This document shows, one piece after another, positions 48,271 through 61,600 of a stretch of 64,000 bases of DNA; position 1 is the stretch's first letter, and each line of letters opens with the position of its first letter. Source of the stretch: Zygnema cylindricum (lineage: Eukaryota; Streptophyta; Zygnematophyceae; Zygnematales; Zygnemataceae); NCBI GenBank assembly GCA_037447655.1, contig JBBHKE010002569.1, positions 1 through 64,000 of the forward strand, read 5' to 3'. Under the pieces are notes generated by a model that worked only from the letters and a program-made list of their open reading frames with translations, was not told the origin of the DNA and did no database searches. The position numbers and the translations under genes are program-made.

Positions 48271-48833
48271 ACTATACATAGAGGGAGGAACTACGAATGA
48301 AAACATACAATACATGATGTCATACGTGTAATAAACTAAAGCCCACTTCCCCAAATATCATAGATGTCGACTGCATCCCTTGTTGGAAGATCTATGAGAA
48401 AACGCCTATCATTTGCTACTGTGTTTCGTCGTAGAAGAGTTGCGGCTTGTGCTCGTTGAACAACCACATATAGACATTGACAGTAAAAAATATCAAGAAG
48501 GCTCGAGGGGGGACTCCTTGGATCCTAGGTTTCAAATGCTTTCATGAGACATTTGCAGAGGAAATCATCGAATCACTTGTCAAAGAAGTGGAAATTTATG
48601 CAACAACTGGAAGAAATCCGTTTGTTTGGTCTCGCTCAGCGTAATCCTTTTTATTTAATGTCGTTGCATCTCGAGCCGCCACATCCATATGTAATGCCGC
48701 GCGAGAAGAAACGTGGGTCCTTGTCGGATCCGTGATGACCACATCACCCAAGGTCATCCTAACCTCGTGGAGGAAAATGAGGTCAACCGAAGAACTTCCT
48801 ATGCCACTTGATTAGGAGCAAGGAGGGAGTTTA
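48271..48833. other. No feature recognised between Copia-1 and LTR-D
   Basis: The Copia-1 RNase H similarity ends near 48270. The following 560 bp show no recognised coding or repeat structure. Confidence 0.4.
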
Positions 48834-49813
48834 TGAGAAACTTCTTATAATTCTGTGACCTACATTGGTCCAAAGAATATCTAGCTTATATGAAGCCTCT
48901 AAGATAATATTTGCCTCTTTGACTTTCAGACCAAATAAAGGCCACCCGGTCAGACAAGAGTTTTGACCAACTCAACCCCTATGAAGGCCTAACTCCCTTG
49001 AGTCACACGCAAAAAGAATTTTTGAATTTGCTCCACTGAGTTGTAAGTTATAGCTGGCCAAAGATGGTCTATAAGTACAAAATGTCTCTCACGGAGAGGC
49101 GCCTCATAAATTGTCTAAGTCCTAAATCCTTCTCTAAACCTCCTACTACTACTGTACCTAACTAATCACAAGATGTAAGGTACAAGAAGGTACAGGTGCG
49201 AATGTACCTCTTGTACAGCCATGGTACGGCATGGTCGTCCCGCTGGCGCTAGCTTCTTGAGCCATAGTCGCTCTCCCCGTAATTTCTAATATCCACTTAT
49301 GGCTTCCCGCATATCATCCGCCGAATTTAGCTCACAAACCGCTAAATGTCCACTCCGGTGCGTCCGCTCCACTGTGGGCCATCTGATTAGAAACGGACAA
49401 TTAATCGCGTCCATTCAAATTCAACGTCGTTTTGTTTCGTAATTTTTTAAATGAAGTAAGTAAAATGTTTATGTATTTAAAAACTAATCACTCTCCACAT
49501 ATATAATGCTTCATCAAGAATTAGCGGATAAGGCGGACGGCTACGCTATTGCGAGGTCATCTTGTAGGACCTAGGATCAAATCTTGGTCTCGTCGCCCAA
49601 CTTTTTCAAAGAGTTGTGCCTCTTGCTCCCTTAGTATGTCTTCCTTCCTGCTCCCTTAGTATGTCTTCCTGAGTGCCTAAGGCAACCATGGCTGTCTTTA
49701 AGTCCTCAATGACTACGACAAGTGTGAGGACTTAAGAACCTTTATAGATAGACTGACAAAAGTCAAAAAAATCGATAATACCTTTATTAACAATTTAAAT
49801 ACACAAAACCAGT
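48834..49813 (-). mobile_element. LTR-D, diverged LTR inserted upstream of Copia-2
   Basis: Landmarks match the other minus-oriented LTRs in order: GACCTACATTGGTCC, AGAATATCTAGCTTAT, GAGTCACACGCAAAAAGAATT, CTCTCACGGAGAGGCG, TAAGGTACAAGAAGGTACAGGTG, CAATTAATCGCGTCC and CAATGACTACGACAAGTGTG. The antisense tRNA-like unit is at 49525-49606. Both ends are approximate; no matching target duplication was found. Confidence 0.75.
49521..49606 (+). other. tRNA-like Pol III unit, antisense in LTR-D
   Basis: A box-like TTAGCGGATAAGGCGGACGG at 49521-49540, B box-like GGATCAAATCT at 49574-49584 and TTTTT at 49602-49606. Confidence 0.55.
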
Positions 49814-51728
49814 GAGAATCAAATTTGAAAATGAGCAAGAGGATGCCATAGAGAGTGCTCCTACAAAAAATATTCCAGTGAAAGAACCGGTCTTGGATGA
49901 ATTTCATAAGGAAGATGAACAACTTACTAATGATGTGATTCAGAATGAAACATAAATGATGGAAAAAGAGGAAGAGGAAAGAAAGTTGGATCTAATCGAA
50001 AGGGAAGATGAGGAAAGGGAAAGAAAGAACCCGAGATTGCCATCAATACTAGCTTCTGAGTTCGAAGGAGGGCGAAGGAGCAACAAACAGATCCCGGAGG
50101 GACAACTTAACAATAAGGTCACTAAGTTGTCTCATCCAAGCAAGCCACAGATATATCAAGAAGTTGTGAACAGTCCAGAGAGAAAACGATGGGTTACTGT
50201 TGTTGATGAGGAGATGGCTTCCATTATGGAGGCAAATACATTGGAGTAGGTGGATTGTCCACCAGAAATAAAACCAATTGGCTGTAAGTGGGTTCTTAAA
50301 CTCAAACTCAACCTAGACAATACCATTGATATATATAAGGCTCGGTTAGTGGCAAAAGGGTATACACAGAAAAAGGGTACTAACTATGAGGAAACTTTCA
50401 CTCAAGTATTTTGATTTCCTTTAGTCCGAATTCTCCTAAGTTTGGCGGCAAAAGAATACATGGAGGTCCACCAAATAGACATATAAACATCTTTTCTAAA
50501 TGGAGAACTCGAAGAGGAGATCTTCATGAAGACACCAGAGGGATTTGTGGAAGAAGGTGATGAGAGCAAGGTGTGCAGGTTAATAAAATCACTATATGGG
50601 TTGAAACAGGCGCCAAGGCAATGGAACAAGAAATAAGATGAATTTTTGACCAACCTTCGATAGATAGGAATTAGCTCAGATCACTGAATTTACTTGTTTG
50701 AAGATGAAAAGGGTGTCATTTTTATTGCAGTATATGTTGATGATTTATTAGTGTTAAGTCGGTCATTGGGAAAAATCAATAAATTGAAGAATGCCTTAAA
50801 GGGTCGCTTTGATATGAAGGATTTGGGAGAGGCCAAATACATCTAAGGGATCCAAATGGAAAGAGATAGGAGGAAAAAAATCATCAGATTAACACAAAAA
50901 GACACAACAGGAAATATATTAGAATAATTCCAAAAGGAAAAAGCCAACGGTTGCTCTACTTCAATGGAATTCAAGGAAGAAAGTTGGTAAAGGGAGCTAA
51001 GAAGAAGGTATTGTGATCTTAGATGATTAGATAAGTGAAGAAGAGGAGGTAATCATGAGAGGTATTCCATAAAGACAGGTTTTCATAAGTCTGATATATT
51101 TTACAAACTGCACTAGGAGTGACATCGCAGCAGTAGTTGGGGTTTTGAGTAGGAGTCTTAATTATCCTAGAAAGTGAGATTGGGAGGCAGCTTAGAGAGT
51201 CATGAGATATCTAGTAGGAACTCGGGACTTATGGTTGCATCTAGGTGGGGACAATACAAACATCACCACATTGAGTGATGCCAGTTATGGGGATGCTCCA
51301 ATGAGGAGATGTACTTCTGGATATGTGTTGTATGTTAGAAATGTTATTGCTGGAGTAACAAGCAACAAAAGGTGATTGCTCAAATCACCATGGGGGTTGA
51401 CTATATGACCTCTTGTTCAGCAGTTAAAGCATTGATGTGGGTGAAGTCATTATTGCAAGAGCTTGGCTTTATCAAGAATGGAGTACAGAAAATCTTTTGT
51501 GATAATCATGCTGCGATTGCCATTGCAGAGAATCCAAAGCATCACTTTAAGGAAAAACATATGGATATAAGACTAAATTTTGTGAGGGAAAATTTTGAGA
51601 ACAGAGTAATCAGTTTGGAATATAAATTAGATAGGGTGATGGTAGCTGACATGATGACAAAGCCTGCCCCTTATCCCAAGTTACTCTTTTGTAGAGATAA
51701 GTGTGGACTGAAACTAAAAGTTGACTAG
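49814..51728 (+). pseudogene. Copia-2: 5'-truncated Ty1/copia pol
   Basis: Begins in the acidic integrase-RT linker (KFENEQEDAIES). Reverse transcriptase: [50 protein letters not shown] and an intact AVYVDDLLVL catalytic box (about 50730). RNase H: SDASYGDAP (about 51275), then IFCDNHAAIAIAENPKHHF, KHMDIRLNFVRE and the C-terminus ADMMTKPAPYPKLLFCRDKCG, ending TAG at 51726-51728. At least eight stops or frame breaks upstream make it inactive, but the last 118 codons are open. It is the same family as Copia-1. Confidence 0.88.
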
Positions 51729-51741
51729 AAAATAAGGGGAG
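51725..51741 (+). other. Polypurine tract of Copia-2
   Basis: CTAGAAAATAAGGGGAG overlaps the pol stop codon and directly precedes the 3' LTR (TGTATAAACTACTG). The same tract occurs on the minus strand at 38997-39012 and 42256-42272. Confidence 0.8.
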
Positions 51742-52455
51742 TGTATAAACTACTGATTTCTGAGGTATTTTCTAGGTCTTGTAAAGTAAAACAAAATGGG
51801 TTAGTTAAGTCAAGGCATCTAGCTCTAAACTTTCAAGTCCCCACACTTGTTGCAGTCACTGAGGACTAGAGAAGGAGAGAGAGCCATAGCTGAGGTTAGG
51901 AGAAGGTACAAAGATAGGGAAGATAAGAGTGACGCAAATCACCCTTAACAAAAAGGTGAATCCGGTAGGACTCGACCCTTACATCGGCAGAGCGAGGCAT
52001 AACCGTCAGCTCTAACCGGTTAGTCAAAGAAGATCGTTGAAGTATATAGGGTTTCACATCTTTTTAAAGTTATAACTGTAGAATAAATCATTCAACAGAT
52101 TAACGCACCTTTGTGACAAAGATTCAGTTGTAGATTAGCATGTACGGTGCATCGCACGAAATAAATGTACCAGACATTTGTTTGACAGCTTACATTAAAA
52201 ACCGGTTTACATTGGATGGCTCACATGCAAGCCGACATCGCGGAATGACCCCTTTGGCGGTCTACGGCCATAGCGTCATCGGAGGACACATGGCATAGTC
52301 TCATTGCTTAGCGGAATTCCCTGAGAGCACCAGAACGAGTCTAGAGACGAAGGGCGTTTGGCTTTCGTCCATGTCGTACACTGACAGTACAGTAAGTACC
52401 ATGGCTTTAGTACCTTCTTGTACGATACAGTCTTCTGATTAACTAGATACATTAG
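51742..52455 (+). mobile_element. Truncated 3' LTR of Copia-2
   Basis: Starts TGTATAAACTACTGATTTC after the polypurine tract. Landmarks CCACACTTGTTGCAGTCACTGAGG, GGCGGTCTACGGCCATAGCGTCA and GTACAGTAAGTACCATGGCTTTAG parallel the reverse complement of the solo LTR. Similarity stops near 52455; the last few hundred bp are missing. The antisense tRNA-like unit is at 51950-52030. Confidence 0.7.
51950..52030 (-). other. tRNA-like Pol III unit, antisense in Copia-2 LTR
   Basis: Minus strand: A box-like TAACCGGTTAGAGC near 52021-52008, B box GGGTCGAGTCC at 51978-51968 (one mismatch to consensus) and a T-run from 51954 to 51950. Confidence 0.6.
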
Positions 52456-53460
52456 TAATTTTATGAGTAATTTTATTTTTTTTCAAAATCTTAACAAACT
52501 CAAATTAGCGTTAATAACGCTAATTAATTTTTAACACTAATAATTTCTAAACGCTAATAACGAATGGTGGTGTAACAAATACTACGTACATTGCCCATTT
52601 TTTAGGGTTTTGAAAAGTCAATGAAATTCGTACCTAACTGTGCACCCATACAATTTTTGTACATTTTCGTACATTTCAGTGAATTTTAGGGTTATTTTTA
52701 AATCATTTTTTGGGTTTCTAGTACATTGCCGTACGTTCCTTTATATTTCAGTAAGGCTGCCGTAGATATTCCGTACTATTAGGTATTTTTAGGGTACACT
52801 TTCATGCTATTCTTGTACATTTCTGTTAAATTTTCGTACTCCTTTAAGATTTTGGAGGATTCAAATTTACACGAATTTTACGAAAAGTATGAAAAAGACG
52901 AATACTACGTAGTTTTAGTAAAAAAGTTGAAATCCGTACGAATTGGACATCAACGCCTAAAACTCAAAAACATCTTTCCTGTAAAGTTGGCCATTCACAT
53001 TCTCTACACACCATATATTATTTGAGGTTATTTGAAAGCGTAGAACGCTCCGACTTGGCGACCGTTGATTGGTTGAGTAGGCGGCTGCTCATTCGATTGC
53101 CGTTACTGTCGGTGGCAACAGCACCATAGAACTTGATCGCCTGAAAATCTACAATACTTTAGTTAGGTCACCAATGAGTCCATTACACGTCGTTGTCATG
53201 GTCCTTTTTTATACAGAAACGTGCAATCATAACAAGGGACGAGTCTCTCGACTACGACATTCAATTGCTAACAACGGTACTAAAAGTCAAAGAATAGTGG
53301 ACAATACCGTACCATCATGTGCGAGCTGAAGATCCAATCACGGAACTACAACTGCGTAGTGCGTACGCTTGCATGGATTTGTCAATGCAAACAGTACTGT
53401 TATACTTCTGCAGTGTACAACCGAATTGCGAAAGCGACGAGCAGAAACGACAAAGTGTAC
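52456..53460. other. AT-rich DNA with MITE-end words; no gene recognised
   Basis: 52500-52575 holds TTAGCGTTAATAACGCTAAT, CGCTAATAACGAATGGTGGTG and a following TA, like the right ends of the TA-flanked MITEs; no matching left end was found. 52600-52960 is rich in GTAC. The 3' end of the carbonic anhydrase relic should lie at the right edge but is not recognisable. Confidence 0.45.
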
Positions 53461-53654
53461 CTGAGCCGTGGAGATTGTACTGCGGTTTGGCCAACACGAA
53501 CCACTCGACCACTTCGTCGCACGTGGGAGTGGTCAGAGATCCCAAATAGGTGTACACGCGGTAATAGTAGTCCGACAGAATCAGGTTGCTCCACACTACT
53601 GCGGAGCTTGTGACATTGGTAGACGAGATAGTGGAGGGCATGTTGGCGACGATG

Positions 53655-55346
<1,692 letters not shown>

Positions 55347-55624
55347 TCTGTGAATAGGTGTTGTCAATCTCGTCGGGATCCACGGCGAGAAGACAACCAA
55401 CCACGGCGATCTTTCCCGGGTTACTGTCGCTTACGTGAACGAAGTGGACCTCGAGAGGAGTGAGGAAGCCGGCAATGCTGTGCTATGATAAGCCGTGGAA
55501 GTGGAATTGGAGGAGAGTGTAGGAGGTGCCATCCCGGAGAATCAGCTTGTTGTGGCCGACGTTGGACGGAGTTACCTCTGGCAGGGAAAAGGGAGAAGTC
55601 TTTCGGCAATACTTCTTTGAGTTT

Positions 55625-55737
55625 GATAGAGAGAGAGAGAGGGAGGGAGAGAGGGAGGGTGAGAGAGGAGGGAGAAAGAGATGGGGGGAGGGTGGGATGG
55701 AGGGAGGACGGGAAGGGTGGGAGGGGAGAGATGGGAA
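55625..55737. repeat. GA-rich tract upstream of carbonic anhydrase exon 3 acceptor
   Basis: GAGAGGGAGGGAGAGAGGGA units, CT on the sense strand, ending about 45 bp from the acceptor at 55578. A purine-rich stretch continues to about 56090. Confidence 0.85.
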
Positions 55738-56553
55738 GTAGTCAAAGGCAAAAAGGAAGAGCGTAAAGAAGGTGAGAAGGAATAAAAGGGAAGAAAGAAA
55801 GTAGGAAATCAAGAAAAGGAGAAGGAATGGAGTGGAACAAAAGAAGATTACAAAGAGGGAAATTAGGGAAAGAACAACAGAATCAAACAAAGAGTGAACA
55901 AGGAATCATAGTAATCAAAGAGAAAGAGGAGAAGCAGGCAAGAAGAGAAAAATGGAAAAAAGACAAAGTTTGGAAAAAGGGAAAGAAGGGAAAAAAGGGA
56001 ATGAAGGGAATGAAATTAATGAGTAACAGGGGAAAGAAGGAAAAGACTGGAAAGAGGGAAAGAGGGGAAGATTGGAACGAGAGGAAAGATGTAGAGTGTG
56101 TACCGATCACGTGACCATTGTTTTTGACGGTGAAAGTGTTCGATGACACATATTGAGTCTGAAGGTGAAGCTTACGCCCTTCTCGACCACTTCATATTTC
56201 ACGATGTTGATGGGAGATTGTCGCTATCCCACGTTACAGGCGCCAGCCTGCGATAAGATTTATTCCCCGCAGTCTGTCAGATGGCACTCATCCTCTCTCT
56301 TCAGTCAATTCCCTACTTTGAAAAGCAAAAACATCACATGCGAAGTATTTTCACTTTTCTCATTTAAGCCGTTTCTCTTTAAAACCGCTTTTAAAGAGCT
56401 GTACGTTATCTTTATTTGAGAGTATTGCTTCTGACATGGACTTACCAAATCTTTTCCAAAGAGAGTGTAGGATAAAGTTAACCATTCGGATGCAAAAGCA
56501 GAAGCTGAGAAGGTCAAAATAACAAAGAAGAATGCGAGTAACGTATTTGACAT

Positions 56554-57649
56554 GCTTCCTGTTGGCTGAGAGAAGGCGAGAAAAAGACAAAGTCAAGATC
56601 TTTAGAAATGAATTGCGCAGCAAACGCGTTGTTACTCGCGGTTCAAACTACGCTTTAAAAGAGCATGTTAGTGCACACAATTTCCTACTGTGGCAAAAAT
56701 CTCGTATACCGAACCGGCTTAGAAAGTGAATTGAAAAGCTAACACATCAACTTCCGGTTGTTGTTTAAATAACACTTCAGCGGCTTGCCACGTCTGCCGG
56801 CCATATGCGATTTCGCACGTGATTAAAGCTGATCTGGCGCTCCCCGGCAGATGTAGTGATGATTTATCCCATAACCCAAGTCCAAATTCCTCCACGAGCT
56901 ACCATGTTACTACCCGACAAAAAAATAAGACTGTTAAAAGTACTGTTGTCGGATCATGAGATGTACAAACGTTTGTCATTTACAAAAATTGTACACCAAG
57001 ATTGTACCTGCATGAATCGAATATTGTTCATGTTTTACATTCGAATATTGTTCATGTTTTACATCTTCTTGCAGTCAAATCTCCAAATCTAGTACAGGTT
57101 TATCTAACGGTATGTCCCCATGTACTTGTAACTTAGCGAACTTACTAGAGACTCATGACCAAACTATAACTGTCATCGTTGACGATTGCACGCCTACGTG
57201 TATAATAACAGGTGGTTACCAATCATTATCCAAAAACTCTATAATGTCGGATCCATGACGCATGTTTCCCGACATCGTACCATCAACAAAAGCTTCTCTG
57301 TACGGATGAACATTACCTATCCCACTACGCGACACACCTTCTTCCCATTGGGCGATGTTTTCCCCTGCGTATCTAATTTCCCGCGCCTACCTGACTACGC
57401 GACGTCAACAATCAAACTGGGCGAGAATTGTTGGCCAATCCCTACACAAGTCATTTTTTATTTAAGAGGTTTCTTTGTCTTCCACATGACACGTGGCGCT
57501 GATTTCTACGAGGCTGTGGAAAGAATTCTCATTGAAATTAACACTCTACAGTGCCACCATACATTTGCATCTTTGCCTCAGTCGAACGAATTCACGATCG
57601 AAAATTTCAAATTTTGATGGAAAATGTTGGTGGTAGGCTGCTTAAAAAC
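56554..57649. other. No gene recognised
   Basis: Upstream flank of the carbonic anhydrase relic. A 143-codon + frame (57186-57617) lacks an ATG at its start and any known motif. GTAC-containing words are common between 56900 and 57110. Confidence 0.4.
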
Positions 57650-57835
57650 CTAGGATAAGATTGTCTTCGATGGCGCTGTGGGTGAAAGCATCCCTCTCCA
57701 CACAACAATATTGGCAGCATCGGCAGTATTCCCCCATTGCGCACTGATACGCCCAGCCGGAAACGTCACGAGTCTCTCCCTCGATAGTGGCATTTCTCCC
57801 TCAACCCCTGTCGAGCAGCCTAATGGGTGGGAGGG
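57650..57835. other. Coding-like, GC-richer block of unknown nature
   Basis: The + frame from about 57658 is open (VFDGAVGESIPLHTTILAAS...). One minus frame is also open and cysteine-rich (GWAYQCAMGEYCRCCQYCC), directly beside a pyrimidine tract as real exons here often are. I recognise neither product and cannot choose between them. Confidence 0.3.
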
Positions 57836-57945
57836 AGGGGTGGAGGGAGGGGGGGAGGGAGGGAGGGGGGGAGGGAGGGGGGGAGGGAGGGAGGGAGGGA
57901 GAGAGGTGAGAGGGAGGGAGGGAGGGTGAGTGGGGGAAGGAGGAG
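57836..57945. repeat. GGGA-rich tract
   Basis: Runs of GGGAGGGAGGGGGGGAGGGA on the + strand, G4-prone. No coding role. Confidence 0.9.
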
Positions 57946-58318
57946 GAGGTGCCTGGATCAATACCGGTGGTTTAAGGTATGGAAAAGAGGTCTTTAAGTG
58001 CAACAAAAAGATGGTCTTGGTAAATGGAGTATGGATGTGAAGGATAATAGGAAATGGAAAGGATAAAATGATTCACACCGATGGACTGTGGAAAGAAAGT
58101 GAACTGGACGAGGGAAGTAGATGTGGAAGGTAATAGCTCAATATATAAAAGAGTGAAGTGGAGGAAGAAAAAGATGTAATCAAAAAATTGATTAAATATA
58201 TCATCTATTTGATCGACTTCCATTGCAATCTATGATTCAGAAATTGTCATGATGTCTGTAAAATTCTGAATGCTTCCGCTGATGAATAGTTCAATTATGT
58301 GATCCTACTTTTAACAAG

Positions 58319-58668
58319 TGATATTGTAGCAGGTATAAGCTCCCAGTAGTAGTTATTTTGTGAAACAAGTTATTTTGTCAAACAAGTCACTATCAGTGTG
58401 GCGAGTGTTGCTGTAATGAAGGAAGAAGAAGGCTGCTCCACAATCTGCACCTTTGCAGGCTGAAACTCCAAAGCCGAGTCGAGGTTTTAGAAGTGATATC
58501 GGAGCAGGTATAAGCTCCCAGTAGTAGTTCTTTTGTGAAACAAGTTATTTTGTCAAACAAGTCACTATTAGTGTGGCGAGTATTGCTGCAATGAAGGAAG
58601 AAGAAGGCTGCTCCACAATCTGCACCTTTGCAGGCTGAAACTCCAGAGCCGAGTCGAGGGGGCTTCAG
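58319..58668 (+). repeat. Tandem duplication of Copia-3 leader (about 175-bp unit)
   Basis: Two copies, starting at 58319 and 58494, share TGATAT, GCAGGTATAAGCTCCCAGTA, AACAAGTTATTTTGTCAAAC and GAAGGCTGCTCCACAATCTG. The second starts TGATATCGGAGCAGG, resembling the usual copia primer-binding site TGGTATCAGAGC. The left LTR was not found. Confidence 0.8.
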
Positions 58669-61600
58669 TGCCGCCCAATTTGAAGAAAAAAAAGATAGAG
58701 AAACCTCTGTACAGCAGGAAGAAGCAGGAGGAGCAGGAGCAGGAGCAGGGGTGTTTCTCACAGTGGAGAGGCTTCAAACACTTTTGACTGGAGTACTTCA
58801 GAGCGTGCTCTCAGCTGCCCCTCAAGGGGGCAGGCTGCAAGTTGTCAATAGAGGTTGTTAATAGAGGAGGTAGCAGATTCGTGGAAGGAGAAACTGAAGA
58901 TGATAGGATTGAAAGAATTCGGAGAGGAAAATTTGAAGATGAAGATGAATCTGACTTGGAGGAAGATGGTAATGAGGACGATGATAAACTGATGCAGATA
59001 CCTTGCAAAGTTGTTCTCTTCAATGGAACGAACTACTATATCTGGAAAAGATATATTTAAGGAAAGTTTGAGCTTCGACGTCTTTGGAAAATTGCTACAG
59101 GAGAGGAGCCCATGCCGATTTCTGGTCGAAAGGCTAGAAATAGATGGAGACGTCGGAATGTTGCCGCCTACACCGGTTTAATGCAAACTTGTATGCCCGT
59201 AGTTCATGAGTATTTTCTGACACATGATTTTGCACATGAATGTTGGCGGGCTATCGAAATTGAATTCAAAAAAGGAATTCAAAATCGCGGCCAACATGCT
59301 TATACATAATTTCTGAATTATAAGATGACTTCGAATTAATTGGTTGGTGACGCTTCAAAACGATTCAATCTTATCGTGGAATGACTTGCGGCTACCGGTT
59401 GGTTTGTTACTGAAGAGGACAAGGTGACCGGCTTTCTTAATTCCTTGCCGGAAAGGCTTGTCCATCTAAAATAAATTTTGAGAGTGAAAAAGAGGTTGAC
59501 TTATTCATTTATTTTATCATACTTGAAAGGTAACGAAGATAATTGAGGGAGTTCTTCTCGGAGTACTCCTCCCTCCAGTTCTTTGAATTCAACCAATTCT
59601 AATTCCGCCGACTTATCTTACCTCCGTGGTGGCGGAAGAGGAGAAGGAAGGGGAGGAGGCCCAAGAGGTAGAGGAAGGGGACAAGTTAAGAATGGAAATC
59701 CAAAGCCCTTTCCGTCCGCCCCTGATCTCAATTATGTCGCTTGCTTTCATTGCAACAAACTTGGGCATTTGGTGGTGTCGTGTCCCGCTCGGCAATGTTA
59801 TTCTTGCGGTAAGTGGGGGCATCTAAGTTCTCAATGCTATGCAAAAACGGAAGGAGAAGGTGGAGGTGGTAGAGGAGGATTTAATGGCGGCCGTGGTAGC
59901 CTTAGTGGCGGCCGCAGAGGAGGACGCATAGGCCGTCGAGGAGGAGTACGCTTTTGAGGCCGTGGTGGTGGCCGTGGTGGTGGCCAAGGACACTTCTTTG
60001 GAGACGGTGGATATGAAGAGGGAGAGGAAGAAGGTGCTCAGATTTTTACATGTCTCAACCTTTCGGTTGACTCATCGACAGAAAATGAAAATATTGAGGA
60101 GTGGGTGATTGATACGGGAGCATCACATCACATTTGCACCAATGTGACACTCTTTGATGACTTGCGACAATTGACCATTCCAAAGAAAATTACGGTTGCA
60201 AGCGGACAAGTAATTTTTGTCATCAATGTGGGAGCCGTCCGTTTAGACCTTCTCACATTTAATTTTGGAGGAAGAGAGCGAGTAACACCGACCCGTTTGG
60301 TCAATGTTCTTTACATTCCCGATGGTTTGGTCAATATATTGAGTGTCCCACAGATCCAACGCGCGAGCGGTAGTGTATATGCCCTTGGAGATTCGACAAT
60401 TCACATAGTTAATGAAAAAGGAGACATTATTGGTGAAGAGGAAGTTACGGAAAATATGCATAGCGGATTGGTTTGGCGACGGCCTGTGGTTGATTCACAT
60501 CCAGATACGATTGCAAATCAAATTTCAGAATTTAACGGGGATTTAAGTCTTTGGCATCACCGGATGTGCCAGACATCCGAGGGGAATCTAAGAAGGATGA
60601 TCAAAGCCGGTTTTGTGAAAGGCTTAGATTTAGCCTCGGGCGAAAAAGTTAATGGATGTGAGAGGTGTAGTCAAGGGAAACAAATTCGGAACCTCATCCA
60701 CCGAAAGAAATTAAGTTCCGGGCTTCCCATCCTCTCAAATTAATCCACATCGATTTGTGTGGTCATATGAAACCGAAAAGTATTGGTGGAAATCGTTACG
60801 TTATGGTCATTGTCGATGATTACTCACGATTTTCATGGGTGATTCTTCTAAAACATAAATCTGAAGCATTCGAGAGGTTTAAAGATTGGCACGTCATGGC
60901 GGAACGAGAATGTGAGCTTAAATTGAAATTCATTTGAACGGATAATGGCGGTGAATTTATCGCTTTTGATGGATATTGTCGAGAATGGGGAATAAGACAT
61001 CAATATACGGCATCATACTCCCCGAAAATCAAACAGAGTGGCTGAACGCAAGTCCTATCTCACTTTGGGGAGATGTAGTCTTAACCGCTAATTATATTTG
61101 TAATCGGCGGCTTACTTCTATTTCGGGCAATAAAACACCTCATGAGTTGAGATACAGGCGGAAACAAACTCTGCATCACTTGCGGATACGGGGATGTCGT
61201 GTTACCGTATATGTTGAATCACAAAATCGACGAGGAAAATTTGCATTGAGAAGTTGGTGGGGAGTTTTTGTCAGATATAGCTCGCGAGGGAATCCTTACC
61301 GAATTTATGATCCCTCACGGCACACGATTATTGAATCACGAAATGTCAATTTCCACTAGGACTTGAAATCTGCAATTGAAGGATCGGCAAAACTGCGGAA
61401 AAAATTGGATTTTCATGAAGAAGCCGAAATTTCAAATTTCCCTGACATTGAGGAGTCGGATGGTGACATTGAGGTTGATCCGACTGTCAATGTTAAGAGG
61501 GGGTAACGAAAATTGGACATTGATGAAGGAATTGAAAACATTGACATTGAATGGCGACATTCAAATTCTCAAATGTCATCTGAATCTCGGAATTCCACAA

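Noticed and set aside
38505-52030. Genuine cellular tRNA genes
   Set aside because: Acceptor stems do not pair convincingly by eye and the units lie at a fixed place in LTRs, so I list them as tRNA-like units only.
57186-57617. A 143-codon + frame
   Set aside because: It opens with TTG, has no recognised motif or splice context, and lies in GTAC-rich non-coding DNA; kept only as a note.
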